Positions 1 through 12,671 of a DNA stretch of 64,000 bases are shown here, in pieces. The stretch is from positions 496,001 to 560,000 of the forward strand of contig NW_002476335.1 of assembly GCF_000189635.1 (NCBI RefSeq), in the 5' to 3' direction. The notes under the pieces are model-generated. The model was not told where the DNA came from, searched no databases, and saw nothing but the letters and a program-made list of their open reading frames with translations. The position numbers and the translations under genes were made by a program. The stretch comes from Tetrahymena thermophila SB210. Its lineage: Eukaryota > Ciliophora > Oligohymenophorea > Hymenostomatida > Tetrahymenidae. Each line of letters starts with the position of its first letter. Position 1 is the stretch's first letter.

Positions 1-771
1 GACATAAAACTGATATTTATTTAAATTATAAAAAAAACTTTTAAATTTTTATAATTGCGCAATTTCAATTTTAAGTTTGAAAAATGAAAAAAATTATTTA
101 TTTTAATTTCATAGATTTATGATGTAACCATGATATGAATCTAATATTAAATTATTCAAGCAAAAAAGATAAATTTTTTATTTTAAAATCATAATTTTAC
201 TTTACATTAAATATTTTTTAATCAAATTAGTAAAAAGCAGTTTTTTTCAAGTAACTTTTATACTCTTTAAAAAATTAAGTTGATTGATCTTTCTTTAATT
301 AGGTTAAATGATTCTATTGATTTATACTTATTTATATTCATTTTATTATTCAATTAAAGATAATTAGAGCATTAGTCTAAGGTTTTTATTTTAATAATGT
401 GTTAACTACCTCTTTCTAATTGATATTTGATAAATCTTACACTTAATTTTTTTTTAAAATAGTAAAATTTTTAAAAATATTATTTTTTACTTGGTAAAGT
501 TATTTTATTTGCTCAAAAAAAATTTATTGCAAGCTTATAATAAATTTTTAAATTAATAAATTAAAAGTGTAAAAAATGATTATTATGTGATTGATTTAAT
601 TAAAAATCATTTAAGTAAATTAATTTTTTAAATATTGAATTTACAATTTTTTCTAAACCCATAAATTATTAATTTTAGTTTTTATACAATTTAATAAATA
701 ATTACTTTCAATTTAATTAAATCATCTTTATGTATGTAAAAATAATTATGGTAAAAAATTATAATATTGTT
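1..771. other. AT-rich stretch without a gene
   Basis: I see no supported reading frame. The only compositional oddity is a 12-bp palindrome with the core TGCGCA at 53-64. Confidence 0.6.
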
Positions 772-832
772 TTGATGAAAATTTAAGATCATTACTCTTC
801 GGAGATTGATGAAATTAATTCTGCTTCCCTGA
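772..832 (+). ncRNA. Possible C/D-box snoRNA-like element, copy 1
   Basis: TTGATGA occurs at 772-778 (C-box-like), again at 806-812 (C'-like), and CTGA follows at 829-832 (D-box-like). The same three boxes recur with almost identical spacing at 1006-1066, and the two copies share TACTCTTC before the second box and TTCTGC before CTGA. Surrounding DNA is featureless and AT-rich, so the conserved block stands out. Against the call: there is no clean D' box, no obvious terminal stem, and TTGATGA is not the perfect C-box consensus RTGATGA. I did not recognise an rRNA target. The shared pattern is seen directly; the snoRNA identity is inferred. Confidence 0.35.
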
Positions 833-1005
833 TTTTCTAAAAATTATTTTTTAGTGGAAAAAACACAATTTTTACTTTTTCATTTATGAAAATATATCAA
901 AACCCATAATTAATTTTAATAAAATAAAATTAATCATAAATAGTTTTGATTAATATTAAGCCAATAAAATACTATATGTTGAAATATGTAAAATATATTA
1001 ATAAA

Positions 1006-1066
1006 TTGATGACAACTCGCGTCCATACTCTTCACCGAGATTGATGACTTTGTTCTGCAATCCTGA
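1006..1066 (+). ncRNA. Possible C/D-box snoRNA-like element, copy 2
   Basis: TTGATGA lies at 1006-1012 and 1041-1047, and CTGA at 1063-1066. Box-to-box distances are 35 and 22 nt, against 34 and 23 nt in copy 1. The stretch between the first two boxes contains an unusually GC-containing segment (ACTCGCGTCC) that could be a guide. As in copy 1, no terminal stem is evident, so another kind of small RNA or a short duplicated element is possible. Confidence 0.35.
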
Positions 1067-1195
1067 AAAAACAAAACAAAACATTTTTTTAAATATTTTA
1101 AATGATAATAAAATAAATAGTTTGATTTCTAATAAATAATTAATTGGTTTCAAATTAGCAAACATTTATATATTTTAATTGTAAAATATGCGAAT

Positions 1196-4081
1196 TCAAA
1201 ATTATAAATTTTTTATTTATTCAGATTAAGGATATTCGTGGTTTAATATAACTTTATTATGTATCTTCCAGGCTCTGTTAGCTTCAATATAATTGCTTGG
1301 CTCTTTGCTATACTTTTCATACTCTTATTATGGAATAGAAGATCTTAAAGGTTCCTTTTTTTCAGGATGATAATAATCCATATTCATTTAATCAGAAACT
1401 TTCATTTGTTGTTTCAAAAAAATGGCATCTTGATAAAAATTGTAATTGTCAACTAAATTTTTAGGTTGATATCTGACTTTCACTTACTTAGAATAATTCA
1501 TTCTCTTTTCATAAAGTTTCTTTTTTTCTTCACTTAGCATCCTATCAAACTATTTAACTTGCTAATCATGAGCTATTACTCTTTTTGTAAAAATAGATCC
1601 ATAATTCTTTTTACTTTGTTACGATTATTCTTATTAAGCTTTCTAAGATTCTTAATCATATTTATTTTAAGATATATGAGATGACTCGTAATTTTTATCA
1701 TCAATTTAGTTTTTAGAATCGATTTTATAATCATCTAATCTGTCATTAATGTCTTCTTATCTGTCATTTATTTCCTCTTATTCTCTGTATGATTTATTAC
1801 TATCCTCAAAATTTCTTACATTCTAAAGACTTTGTTTCTTTTTATCCAACAAAGGAGTTTAAAGCTTAGAGACTCTGACTTACGATAAATTAACTTCCAA
1901 TTCTTTTTGTATTTCTGAGACATTACTCCTATAATTTTAAGATATTTTACCTTCACGAGGTCCTTGATGAATTAATTCTTATATAAACTATTTAGATGCA
2001 TTTTATAACTTTATTCCTTCTAACTTCTTAAGTTCATACTCTTACATTCTATTCAAAATTTCATTTTTTCTTTAAAGCTCTTTTTGATAAAAATAGTCTT
2101 CACCATTATCTTTGAATTCTTACAACCTAAATTTTTTTCAATCATAAATTTGAATTTCATTTTAAAAATAATTACTAGCTTTTAAATTTAGCAGAATTTA
2201 TTTTCATTCTATTCTAAGCTTATTGCTCTTTTAATTTTCTTTCCTATTACATTCTTTTTACCAAATTCATTGCATCTTCTAAAGCCTTTTTATCATCAGA
2301 AATCTAAATCATAGCTTTGACTTAGTTGTGCTCTTTTATTGGTGGGATGATTTTACCTTTCTTTACAATGAACTGAGATGACTTAGGTGCTTTAGTATAA
2401 AATAATTAATTTTAAATAATCAACAAATAGCTAAAAAATTACATTTTTCCTCATTAGTAACATCTTTACGTAAATGAATTAGTTCTTAATTCACTTATAA
2501 TAATTATAATTCAAGTTCTCTCTTTTTACGTGCTGCTTCTCTTAACTTTTCTTCTTTATCAAACTCTTTTTCAACGAAATTTCTTACATAAACATGCTCA
2601 GGGTGTTATTTTTAACTATTCTATAATTCCTAATTATACTTTACAAAGATAAATATGATTAATATTTAATAATTAAATGATTTTAAATTACATTTTTATT
2701 TTAACTCTACTTTTGTATGTTTTATCCCACCATATTCCTCTTAAGTATTAACTTCTACTAACTATTAGGGCTTTAAGAAAAACGTTATTTATCTAGATTG
2801 TGTTATATACTTTGGCGATTTTTATTTTGATTGTTTTAGTTTTTATTTTTTTGATTATTCTCTCCTTTGTGTTACTCTTAATCACTTGACTCGTTTTATG
2901 CAAAATCAGATTATTTTCTTTACTCATTCTTAAATTCTTCTTAGTAATGGCGATTGTGAGGAAGAATTCTGCCAATGCTCTTAGGTGTAAAAGAAGAAGA
3001 TCTTTATTTTCTTAATTCCTCCTCTTCTTTAATCATTTTTTAGAAAGATTTATCTAACTCTTTTTCATCATTTTTTTTTTACTGCTTTTCCTTTACTTTA
3101 TCTTTAAAATGCTCATATTGCTAAGAAGCTTTCTAACTTACAGCTGTAGTCGAGTTAGTAAAAAAGTAAGCTAATTTATCAATTTATTTTTCCTTTTTCT
3201 TTTTTTATATTTCTTAGGGCTAGTCTGTTGTCTCAACAACTGGTAAATTATTTTATGGTTGTATTTCTTATTTTTAGCTTTCAGGTTAGTTAGCCTATGC
3301 TTATTCCTTTATCTTTTCTGGCAAAGTCTCCTTTTTAATTCTAATGAAGCGGTGGATTATAAAATAATAAAATAAATATAAATTAATTGTTTAAAAGTCA
3401 AATACTCTATTGCAGTTTTGTCATCTTAATCTTATTTTAAATCATTTTACTATTCCTCTACTGCTTTTAGCATATCTGACTCATCTTAATGCTCTTTCTT
3501 TTTTTATTTTTTCTCTTCCTATTTTTTTCTTATAGACTTTTCCATAATAAAATATTATAAATTATATTCCTTCAAGCTTCAATCAAAAAACGGTCAATTT
3601 TAAAATAGAAATTACATTCATCATTTGGTCAGCAGAGTCATTTGTTTTTTTCCCAACAGTTGATACTAACTAACTAAAAAAATCCTTTACTTCATCTCTC
3701 TTTTTTCCTTGATTTTTATTGTCTTTTTTTTCAGCTTCATTGTTTTAATCTTAAATAATAGGTAAATCTTATTATTGTTTATTATTTTATTCATTCATTG
3801 ATTATTCTTTTTATTCTTGGTTTTATATATCTTCATTGTTTGTGATTTCATTTTCATTTTTTTACTTTTACTGTTTAGCTTTATCCTAAACTTTATTCTA
3901 TTAAAGGTAAATGGAAGAAATAATTAGCATAAAGTTATGAAGAGTAAGTTTTATTTACCCAAAAACTCTAGTTATTATCATCCATAGATTTTTTTATACT
4001 GCCAGGGGCCTGCATGAAGAAATCCTATACTTTTTGCTTAGCGTTTTTATCTTTAGGGTTAGTTTAAGAATCCTCACTCAT
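1196..4081 (-). CDS. Coiled-coil protein of unknown function, multi-exon
   Basis: I do not recognise the family. The start begins MSEDSQTNPKDKN at 4081 and the first intron follows after NNQSFW, with a clear GTAAAT..TTTAATAG boundary. The frame then reads through several AT-rich introns to a TGA at 1196, ending EQIKNLQF. The protein is very rich in K, E and Q. It has charged heptad-like stretches (for example AARKKRELELQLLQVNQE near 2540) that should form coiled coils. Three N-terminal segments resemble each other (VQDFFMQAPGSIKKS, VKDFFSQLVSTVGKKT, LAYFFTNSTTAVSQK), suggesting a repeated short unit. A more conserved-looking stretch (KGKIIPPIKEHNQ) lies near 2350. A cytoskeletal or ciliary role is possible, but nothing in the sequence proves it. 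Exact intron borders in the middle are uncertain. Confidence 0.7.
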
Positions 4082-4577
4082 TTCTTTATTTGTTTATATT
4101 TAATTGATTTTTTAGTATTTTTTAGTTTAATAGCAATTTATCCAATACTTTACTTTTTACTGATTAATTAATATCAGATTTATATTTAAAACTTCCAATC
4201 AAACATCAGCAATTATTATAAATATCCTTTCTATTACAAACTTTATATATCTTTATATAAGTAATAATTTAATATTATACATAAACTATACTAAAATAAA
4301 AAAATAATCAGGATTTACACTTATTTCACTCTAATTTTGTAAATAGATTTTAATAAATCCATAATTCAAATCTGTCTGCTAGTTATTTTTTTAATTTTAA
4401 ATGTTAAAAACATAAATTTTATCCATAAATTAATAATAAACAGTAAAAAATATTCTATGATCTCTATTTTATATTAAATAATAATAGGAATGATGGTTTT
4501 ATTTTTAATGTAATTTATTAAAAGGATCTTTAATTTATGTAAAAAATAAATGAAAAAACTTAGTAAATTATTTTAAA
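4082..4577. other. Intergenic AT-rich spacer
   Basis: The stretch lies between the start of the coiled-coil gene and the stop of the membrane-protein gene on the same strand. I see no frame or RNA in it. It presumably holds the promoter of the former and the 3' end of the latter. Confidence 0.6.
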
Positions 4578-6693
4578 TCATTTGTATAGCTCTTCAACAT
4601 TTATATCATTTAAGATTTTTTACTCTTCTTCCCCATCATCATCTAATGAGGCGATTATTCTACTTCTTGATTAGTCGTATTTCTTTTCTATATCATCCCA
4701 TTCTTTGTTTGTGTATGTTACTATTTTAGGCACACAAACTCCATATTAATCATACTATAATTTTATTAAGTGGAACAAAATATGATTGTAATTACTTTAA
4801 TTTAATTTTACTCCTGTTTTCCTGGCTGCAGTGATGATCTAGGGTAGTATTGGAAAAGCAAAAATTAAGAAAGGGAAATTCAGAAGGCAGTATAGTGTTT
4901 TTGACATAAATAAAATTTATCTTATTTGCCACTCATTCTTTTTATCTATGGCAAATACAAAAATTAAAAAGACTCCAACCATTATTACAAAAACTACCAA
5001 ATCATATATCATAAATTTGTAGAATCTGCCTCCTCTATTTATTTATATTTTATCATAAATAATTTTATTAATATAATATTTTTCATAAAAATTATACTTA
5101 GAAACATCTAGTATGCAACAACAACACTACTTTTCATCATCCTCTTTTTTAGCATTATCTTATTCAAGTTTTTATTTGTTATACCTAAATTCAATATTTT
5201 TTCCTTTTGACCTTGATAATGGAATGAGAAGGTATGCAATCCATGCAACTATTATTTAGAGGAAAATTCCAACTATATCTGCATACATATTTACATTTAC
5301 ACCAGGGCCATTATCAACACAATTTTTAAATTATTCTAAATAACTTTTTTTCCCTAATGATGAGCATAAGAAATATTGAACATAGCCAATAAAGCCTCCA
5401 AGTATTCCACTGCTAAAAAATTACAGTTACTTATAAACAATAATAAATCTCACTAATTGCCATTCATCTGTTTTATCTATTATTAAGAACACTAAGCTAT
5501 AGAAAAAACTTTATACCCCGTAAAAAGGAAATATTTCAAAAAGCATGAAAAACCAGAACCAAAGCCTCCTAAATTAGTACCAAGAGGATTTATTATCTAT
5601 AATGATTTATGTTTATTTATTTATTAATGCATTTTACTAAATTAAAATTATTATACATGGTATTCTTTCATACAAATATTTATTTGGTAAATAATAAAAG
5701 CATTCAATTAAGCAACATCTTTTTGGATCTTCTTCTTTATGAATTATTGGCTAGTCTATAACCATCCTTTAAAATTAAATCAAGAATTAATATAATTAAT
5801 AAAATACTTTAAATTGCAAAAAAACCTTAATCTATATAGTATTTCTTATTCAATATAAGGCCAATTATCATCAATTATATCATCAATAATCTTTTTAACC
5901 CATTCATACTATATTAATAAACAATATATTTACTTTATAAAAGCTGATTTATTATAATTTGAACATATTTATTTACCATATATGGATCTTTAATAGCCTC
6001 TTTTATGTCATCTTTAGACTTAGTAATCATATCCATAATAATAATTTACAATTTAGTCCTTGCCCAAACGTTTAGTTTTTCATTTTACTTTCTCATAAAC
6101 TCCTTGTATTTTTCTTCAAGTTTATCATATTCTTATTTAATCTAATCCGCAAGATTGTTTGCTTTATCAAAAATCTGCTTACCTTTACTCTCTACTTTTT
6201 ACAATATAGGGTTCGCTTATTTTATTTCCTCATATTTATCTTTGGCCTTTAGTTTCTATTTATTGAAATATGGCATTATAATTGAAATTCCTGAAAAGTT
6301 TTATTAAATGATAGTCAAATGAATTAAATTTTAATACCGTTTCTTAGTATAAATTCACTCCATATTCTTTAATACCATTTAAATCTTTTTAAAATTTTGC
6401 TTTTTCTTCTTCAAACCTGGATCTTTTGAAAATTTGAAACTCATTAGCATTTAAAAAAACACCTCAAAAGATTTATTTTACTAATTTTTTTGCTAAAGAT
6501 TAGCTTCTAAACGGTGATCATTTTCAGGGATATACACTGCTACAAACGGATTATTATTTTATTGTTCATTATATTGATAAGGATTAATAGATTGGTAATT
6601 AGGTTATTTATTCTATTAACCATTTTCATTATTTTATAAAGGTAATTCTACTTATTTAATTGCAGGGTTATTGTTTTATGAATTATCTGCCAT
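4578..6693 (-). CDS. Multi-pass membrane protein of unknown function with cytosolic coiled coil
   Basis: The start reads MADNSQNNNPAIKQ, followed by a Q/N/P-rich N-terminus. A charged helical segment comes next (KQIFDKANNLADQIKQEYD near 6160). The second half is hydrophobic, with about four membrane spans, for example WFWFFMLFEIFPFYGV, VFLIIDKT, GGFIGYVQYFLC and VFVIMVGVFLIFVFAI. The C-terminus is acidic and ends NDINVEELYK before TGA at 4578. Cysteine clusters (RCC near 5710 and four consecutive Cys near 5110) could be palmitoylation or metal sites. Several GT..AG introns interrupt it. One at 6440-6462 is only 23 nt and must be removed to keep the frame open. I recall no named family with this layout, so no function is assigned. 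Confidence 0.75.
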
Positions 6694-7513
6694 TCTCTAT
6701 TTATAGTAAGTTATAATAATAAAACACAAACAAAAAAAATAATTGCAATCAAAAGATTGAAAAAGTATATTTTTTTCTTATTACGGTTAATAATTCTTTA
6801 AATTTTAAAATATTTAGCTATCGATTGCTCGAAATTAAAAAAAATTTATTTTAAAATTTTTGAAATTCGAAAATTTAGTTTTATTAAACTTCTTTGTTAA
6901 ATTCAATCATTAATATCTTTTATAAATTTGCTATGTAAACAAATAAATAAATAAATCATAAATACATAAACATTCTATAAAATAAATAATACTTAGCTTT
7001 TAATGTTAACTGAATATAATAATATTATTTTGGTTTCAATTTCTATATATATACAAATAAAGAGTGGTTAATTAAAATATAATAATTAAAAATTTGCACT
7101 TAAATAATTTTATATGAAGTTTCTTTATAAAGTAATTATACATAAGCAAGTAGATATATATACACACACATATTTACAATTTAATATATTTAATTAATGT
7201 TTCATAATTTTTTAATAATCGATAAATATATAGATATTAAAATTTTTATTCTATTAAATTATGAAGCATTTTTTTTACACAAGAATGTTGACTTACAATT
7301 TGAAAAAACGTAATTTATTTTTAGAATTAAATCATTTGATTTACAATTCATTTTAATTTGTTTATTTAACTTTTGATAAAAATCTAAATGAAAAGATTGG
7401 TGACCATATAATTTTAATTAGTTAAAATAGTAATATTCAAGCTTTTAAATACCTTTCAAGCTATATCCTTAAATCAAAAAAATAGTTGTAATCAGAAGCT
7501 GGTTTATAATTTA
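6694..7513. other. Intergenic AT-rich spacer
   Basis: No supported gene. It contains short AT/AC microsatellite-like runs around 7150-7175 (tatatatacacacaca) and A/T homopolymers. Confidence 0.6.
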
Positions 7514-9889
7514 TCAAACCTGATTTTCATTGATAGAAATTTCAATTGGAGAAAAATTCAGTTATTATTTTTGAATTAGTTCTATCTTATCAGCAGCTTT
7601 CAAGCTTAAAAGATTATAAAAAACAAAAGATTTTACTTATTAAGTTCCAGAAAAATTTTTTTCAAGCTCGAGTTTCTTTAACTTTTTTTCTTTGATCTTT
7701 TACACTATCATCCTAATATTTTAAAAAATATTCAGCAATTTAGATATTTTTAAATAAAAAAATTACTATAATAATTAATTAGCTTCTTTTGACAGATGCA
7801 AAAAGTTTTCTTTGTTGTCTAAATTTGTATTTGAACTATTAATTTCTAATAAACTATCTTGCATGTAGAGTGGGCTCTATAAAATTCCTTCACATTGTAA
7901 TGAAGATTTATCTTACATACCTTACAATATCATGAGACTTGTTTACCCTTCGATAATAGGGTCTAGTATGCTGTTAAATTCGTTTAGATGGGAAATCTAA
8001 TTTCTTTTACTCTCATTCATTTATATTTAATTAAATGACAGATTTGCCAAAGGTTATATATTGATGTATTGATTTAATTAAACTTTTTAGAGAGATTTTG
8101 ATTTTTAAGATGTTTAATCTTGTTTGGATTAATTAGAAGATGAATCATGGTCTTTCTTTTGAGTGCTAAATTTTTAATTAAATGGATATTATTGATATTC
8201 TTCCATTAAATACTATTGCTCATGAAATTATTTTTCTCCATGCATTACTGCGGCTATTTAAGAGGAATATTCACTACTTTATTAGGGATATGAAAATGAA
8301 CTATTAAGGCTTTAATCTGCCTTTAAATTAGTTCTAAAAATTTAATCATACTTTTAATTTCCAAGCATTTATGGCTTAAAAGAGTTATTAGGGGTTTAAT
8401 CTAATTCGCTTATAGCGTGTTATATCAAATCTAATTATGCCAATGGATGATTTATTAGTTGATTAGTTTATAACTCTGAGGATTAAAAATTCGAGGATTT
8501 AAATTAAATTTCATTAGGATTTTAATTGAATAAATGGTATTTTTGAAAATTTGAAAACTAATCTATTTATTGCAAGCTATTTATTTCCAATTATTATAAA
8601 AAGCTGTCAGGTTTTTCATACGATAATTTTTTAGTATTTTTTTTTTAAGCTTAATTGAGGCTAAGTTTATTAGAGGTTTACTTTTACGGCTATTATTTAC
8701 GTGAATTAAATATTTCACTTTGAGATGTGTTAAGAGGATCTTAGGAGCTATTTAATGAAGTATTAATTTTTTAATCAATTGAAGTGTCTAATATTACTTT
8801 AACTTTATCTTTCTAATGATAATCTCTGTTTTTTCTACCTTTTTAACCTCTCTTTCTTCCCACATTTTAATTATAAGTTACTGAGCTAATTTAGCTAAAT
8901 TCTGGGTAATTATCATTATTTTCTGTTTTTTAATGAGTCTAAATGTTTTTTATTTTATATATTTTACGGTCTTTCAAAGAGTAATTTTATAGCTATGTAA
9001 ATAGGTTTTCGTTTGTGTTTTACAATTCCTGTTAAATTTTTTTTGTAGACTATTTTTAAAATCTTAGTAAATCTAATCTTTGCTACCTTTCAAACTCTTC
9101 TAAATTTATCTAAGCTGTTTCTTCATCTACAGGTTAATCTAAAAATCCATTGTCCATAATTTCTTGCATAACTTCTTAGCGAATAGATTAGTTTTTATTA
9201 ATATTGCTATTTTGAGAAATAGATTCCCACTGATTGTCAACAATTTAAAGGTGAATATCACTTGGGAACGAGCTTAATTTGTAATAACTTTAATTGCTTT
9301 GATCTGAATTTAAAATAATTTGTATATCTTCAAAAATTTTATCATTTTATGGAAGAAAATCTAATTCCATTACATCATTCATTTTTTACGAGCTTTGATT
9401 GCTGTATCCATGAGATTATATTTCATTCAATCCATCTATTGGATTAATTAAAGGATTCTAAAGTAGATAAGTCAAGCTCATATCATTTGGTAGGATATAA
9501 CTTGGATAATTACGATATGCAAGTGAGTTTTCTAAATTATTTATACTTTGCATTCTAATAGCACGGGCAGATTTAAATACATCCTGAATCAACTAATCTC
9601 TGTCATCTCTTTTTTTGTTCGTTGTAGTAGTTCTATTTTTTCTTTTAGTTTTATAATTAGTTGCTGTGAGTTTATCCTTACGATCTTTTTCATTTAAAAT
9701 TGACTAAGCAAACAACTTAACTTTATCTTTAAGTGAACCTTGAATTTTTTATAAATGATGGTATAATAAATAAATTTACAAGCGCCAAATTTTATGTATA
9801 AAAATCCTACTAAAAGTAAACAAATTATAAATTAAATACTATTTATTTAAGAGTATTGCAAAAATATTCCAGTTGCTAGCATAAAACAT
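7514..9889 (-). CDS. Glutamine-rich protein of unknown function (791 aa, single exon)
   Basis: One frame of 792 codons runs from ATG at 9889 to TGA at 7514-7516 with no intron, provided TAA and TAG are glutamine. It contains dozens of such codons. The product is rich in Q, N, S and K. The first ~50 residues are hydrophobic and aromatic (MFYASNWNIFAILL..) and could instead be intronic, with the true start further in; that part is the least certain. A basic patch, VGRKRGQKGRKNRD, near 8870 resembles an AT-hook or nuclear localisation signal. The C-terminus has a charged helix (KIKEKKLKKLELEK). A nuclear role is a guess from the basic patch and Q-richness; no domain is recognised. Confidence 0.7.
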
Positions 9890-12671
9890 ATATTTCCTAG
9901 ATTTTTCAAAGATAGGCTATCAATAAAATTGGAAGAAGATAACTCTAATCTATTTTAATTAAAAATATTAGTAAATATTTAAGAATAAATATGACTATTT
10001 TATCAAATGAAAAATAAATTACATAAATTCTTTTAAGTCTAATTGCTAGCACGATTTCTTAAATTGCTGTTCGTTTACAAACTAAAGATACCTTTTTTTA
10101 TTATTTTTGCGATTAATTATTAATTAATCTAGAAAATATTTTATACAATAATGTAGAAAACTATGATTTTGGTCTCGCGTTTTAAATCATTTGAGCAGCC
10201 TTTTTCAAAATACAAAACAATGATTACTTCTTATAAATATTTGTTTTTCTTTTGTCAAGAGATCCTTATCACAAAATAATGCCAGATATAGCAATTTATA
10301 TGGAAATTGAAAAAATAATTATGGTAAAATATGTGATTTTCTCTTCTTCTTCAATTATATTATCAGCCAATCAATAACTATCTATCTATCTTTCAATCAA
10401 TTAATTAGATTTGTTATAAATATATTTGAAAATTTAAATTAAAAATCCCGACCTTCAATTAATATCCATCCACAAACTCTTTTATTTAAATTGTTGTTTG
10501 GCTACATTTTTTAAATATCATTTTGAATTAGAATAATATTTTTGAAAATCATAAATTGAAATAAATTAAATAAAATAAATTGATTAATTGATTTTTTTTC
10601 TTTTTTAGTTATTTAAAGCTTTTACTTCTCACATTAATTTACCTTAAAAATATATTTAAATTTATTATTTTTCTATTTTAAATAAAAACTATAATTGGCA
10701 ATAACTAAATTTAGAAAATTAAAAAAATATAAATGCAAAATGTTATTCTTTATAAAATTTAATGATCACTATAAAATATTTATAAATGCCTATAATGTAC
10801 ATAAATATTTAATTTTTCTATCTTAATTTTAAAATATAAATAAGTGATTTATAAATTTATAAAAGAAAAGAAAATTAAATACTAAATATTTACTTTTATA
10901 AAATTAAATATGTATGATAAAATATAAGTAATTATTAATATTTGTTAAGTGTATGTATAATCAATCAGGTGGATAAATATTTTGAAAAATGAATTTTTAG
11001 AAGGAAATTATATAAAATAATACTTAATATCTATTGCATAAAATTAATTTTAATATAGAAATTAAAACATAGAAATTATATTTTAATTGATTTTATATGT
11101 ATTTGAACAAATAATCAGTAAATATTTAAATATAATTAATCTGGTTATTATTTTTTAACTTACATTTTTTAATATAATTTTCTTAAATATTAGATGCAAA
11201 AAGCTATTTTTTCAGTAACAAAGTTTCGTACCTTATCTTCAAGTACGGAGACAAACGACACATATTTTAAGGTTAACTAAAGGAAGGCTATGTATTTTTA
11301 TTTTTCATTATATAATTACTGATATAAAAATCTACTTAAACTATTAAATAAAATTATGCATAGAAAGAAGTGAATTAATTAGATAATTAAAAAAGACTTA
11401 TAGAATTTTATAAACGCAAGACATAAAAATTTATCAAAATAAAAGAAATAAAATTCTAAAAATTTATCAATTAATAATTTAAAAAAATTTAAATATAATA
11501 AATAATATGGCAACCGTCTTTATAGTCTTTATGATGGTAAATTATGTTAACTACAATATATATATGATTTTATAAAAATTTATCTTCTGGAATTGCTAGA
11601 ATCTATAAATATTCAGTAATTCGTAAGAATAAATAATAAAAATTCAAGCTTTATATATTTTTATTTAAGAAAAATATTAATTTTCAAAACTAGTCTTAAT
11701 AAAACTTTTATCAAAATAAGCATGAGTAAATGTAATTGCGATAATAACACTGATATTTTAATTTCCTTAAAAAAATTTAATCAGTCAATTTACATAAGAC
11801 AGAAAATCTATACATTTTACTTAAAGTATCTAAAAATAATAATACCTCAATTTAATATTGTATGAAAGTCATTGATTTTTTTATAAATACTCTAATATAA
11901 ATATTCTTAAAATAGTTCTTTATGTTCATATATAAATAATATTAAACTTACATATTTTATTTGGTTTGTCTGAAAAAAGGTTTCATATAATCAACGCTTG
12001 TTATAAAAAATTTGTCTTTAAATTAAGCTTATTAAAGCCATATTTAAGTTCCAAATAGCCTAGCTGTGCTTATTTTGATAAAAAACTAAAATTCAGCCAA
12101 AATATTATTATCCTTTTTTTTACAATTTCATGCATATTATTTTCCCCACTTTTCATGAACAAATGAAAAAAATAAACAATTAAATAGATATATTTATAAG
12201 TACCTGTTTTTCTCACTGGTATAAATAGAATTGTGATAGATATAAAATCAAAATTAATTAGTCACTTTGCTTATTAAAAATTATTTGTACCCAGATTAAT
12301 TAAGATTACTAATAATTATTGGCTTTAAGTAATAATCAATCAGGGTTATTTGCTAAAAAATATAATAATTAAATTAAAAAAAATATCAATTCATTCAAAA
12401 AATCTTTCTAAAACTCAAATTAATTTGTGAAAGATATATTAATCAATCAATCAATTGATAAATAAGATTTCATTCATTCATTCATCAAATAAAGAAGAAA
12501 ATCTTTTTAAATTTCTCTATTAAACCTATAATAAAATATTTGCTAAGCAAAGTTAAAACTATAACACAGATAGAAATCAATAAGATTTTATCACTAATAA
12601 ATTAAAAATATTCTAATATCATCAAACAAAACTAACTATCTCTATTATCTATCTAATTAACTAACCAATTC
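9890..12671. other. Long AT-rich intergenic region
   Basis: No supported gene on either strand. Slightly less AT-rich islands occur near 10170-10210 and 11215-11275. The latter contains a small inverted repeat, CGTAC..GTACG. Simple AATC and CATT repeats lie at about 12441-12484, just upstream of the small plus-strand gene. Confidence 0.5.

Noticed and set aside
53-64. AATTGCGCAATT palindrome as a regulatory site
   Set aside because: A single short palindrome without context; the similar GTTGCGCAAC at 32889-32898 is also isolated, so no common function can be argued.
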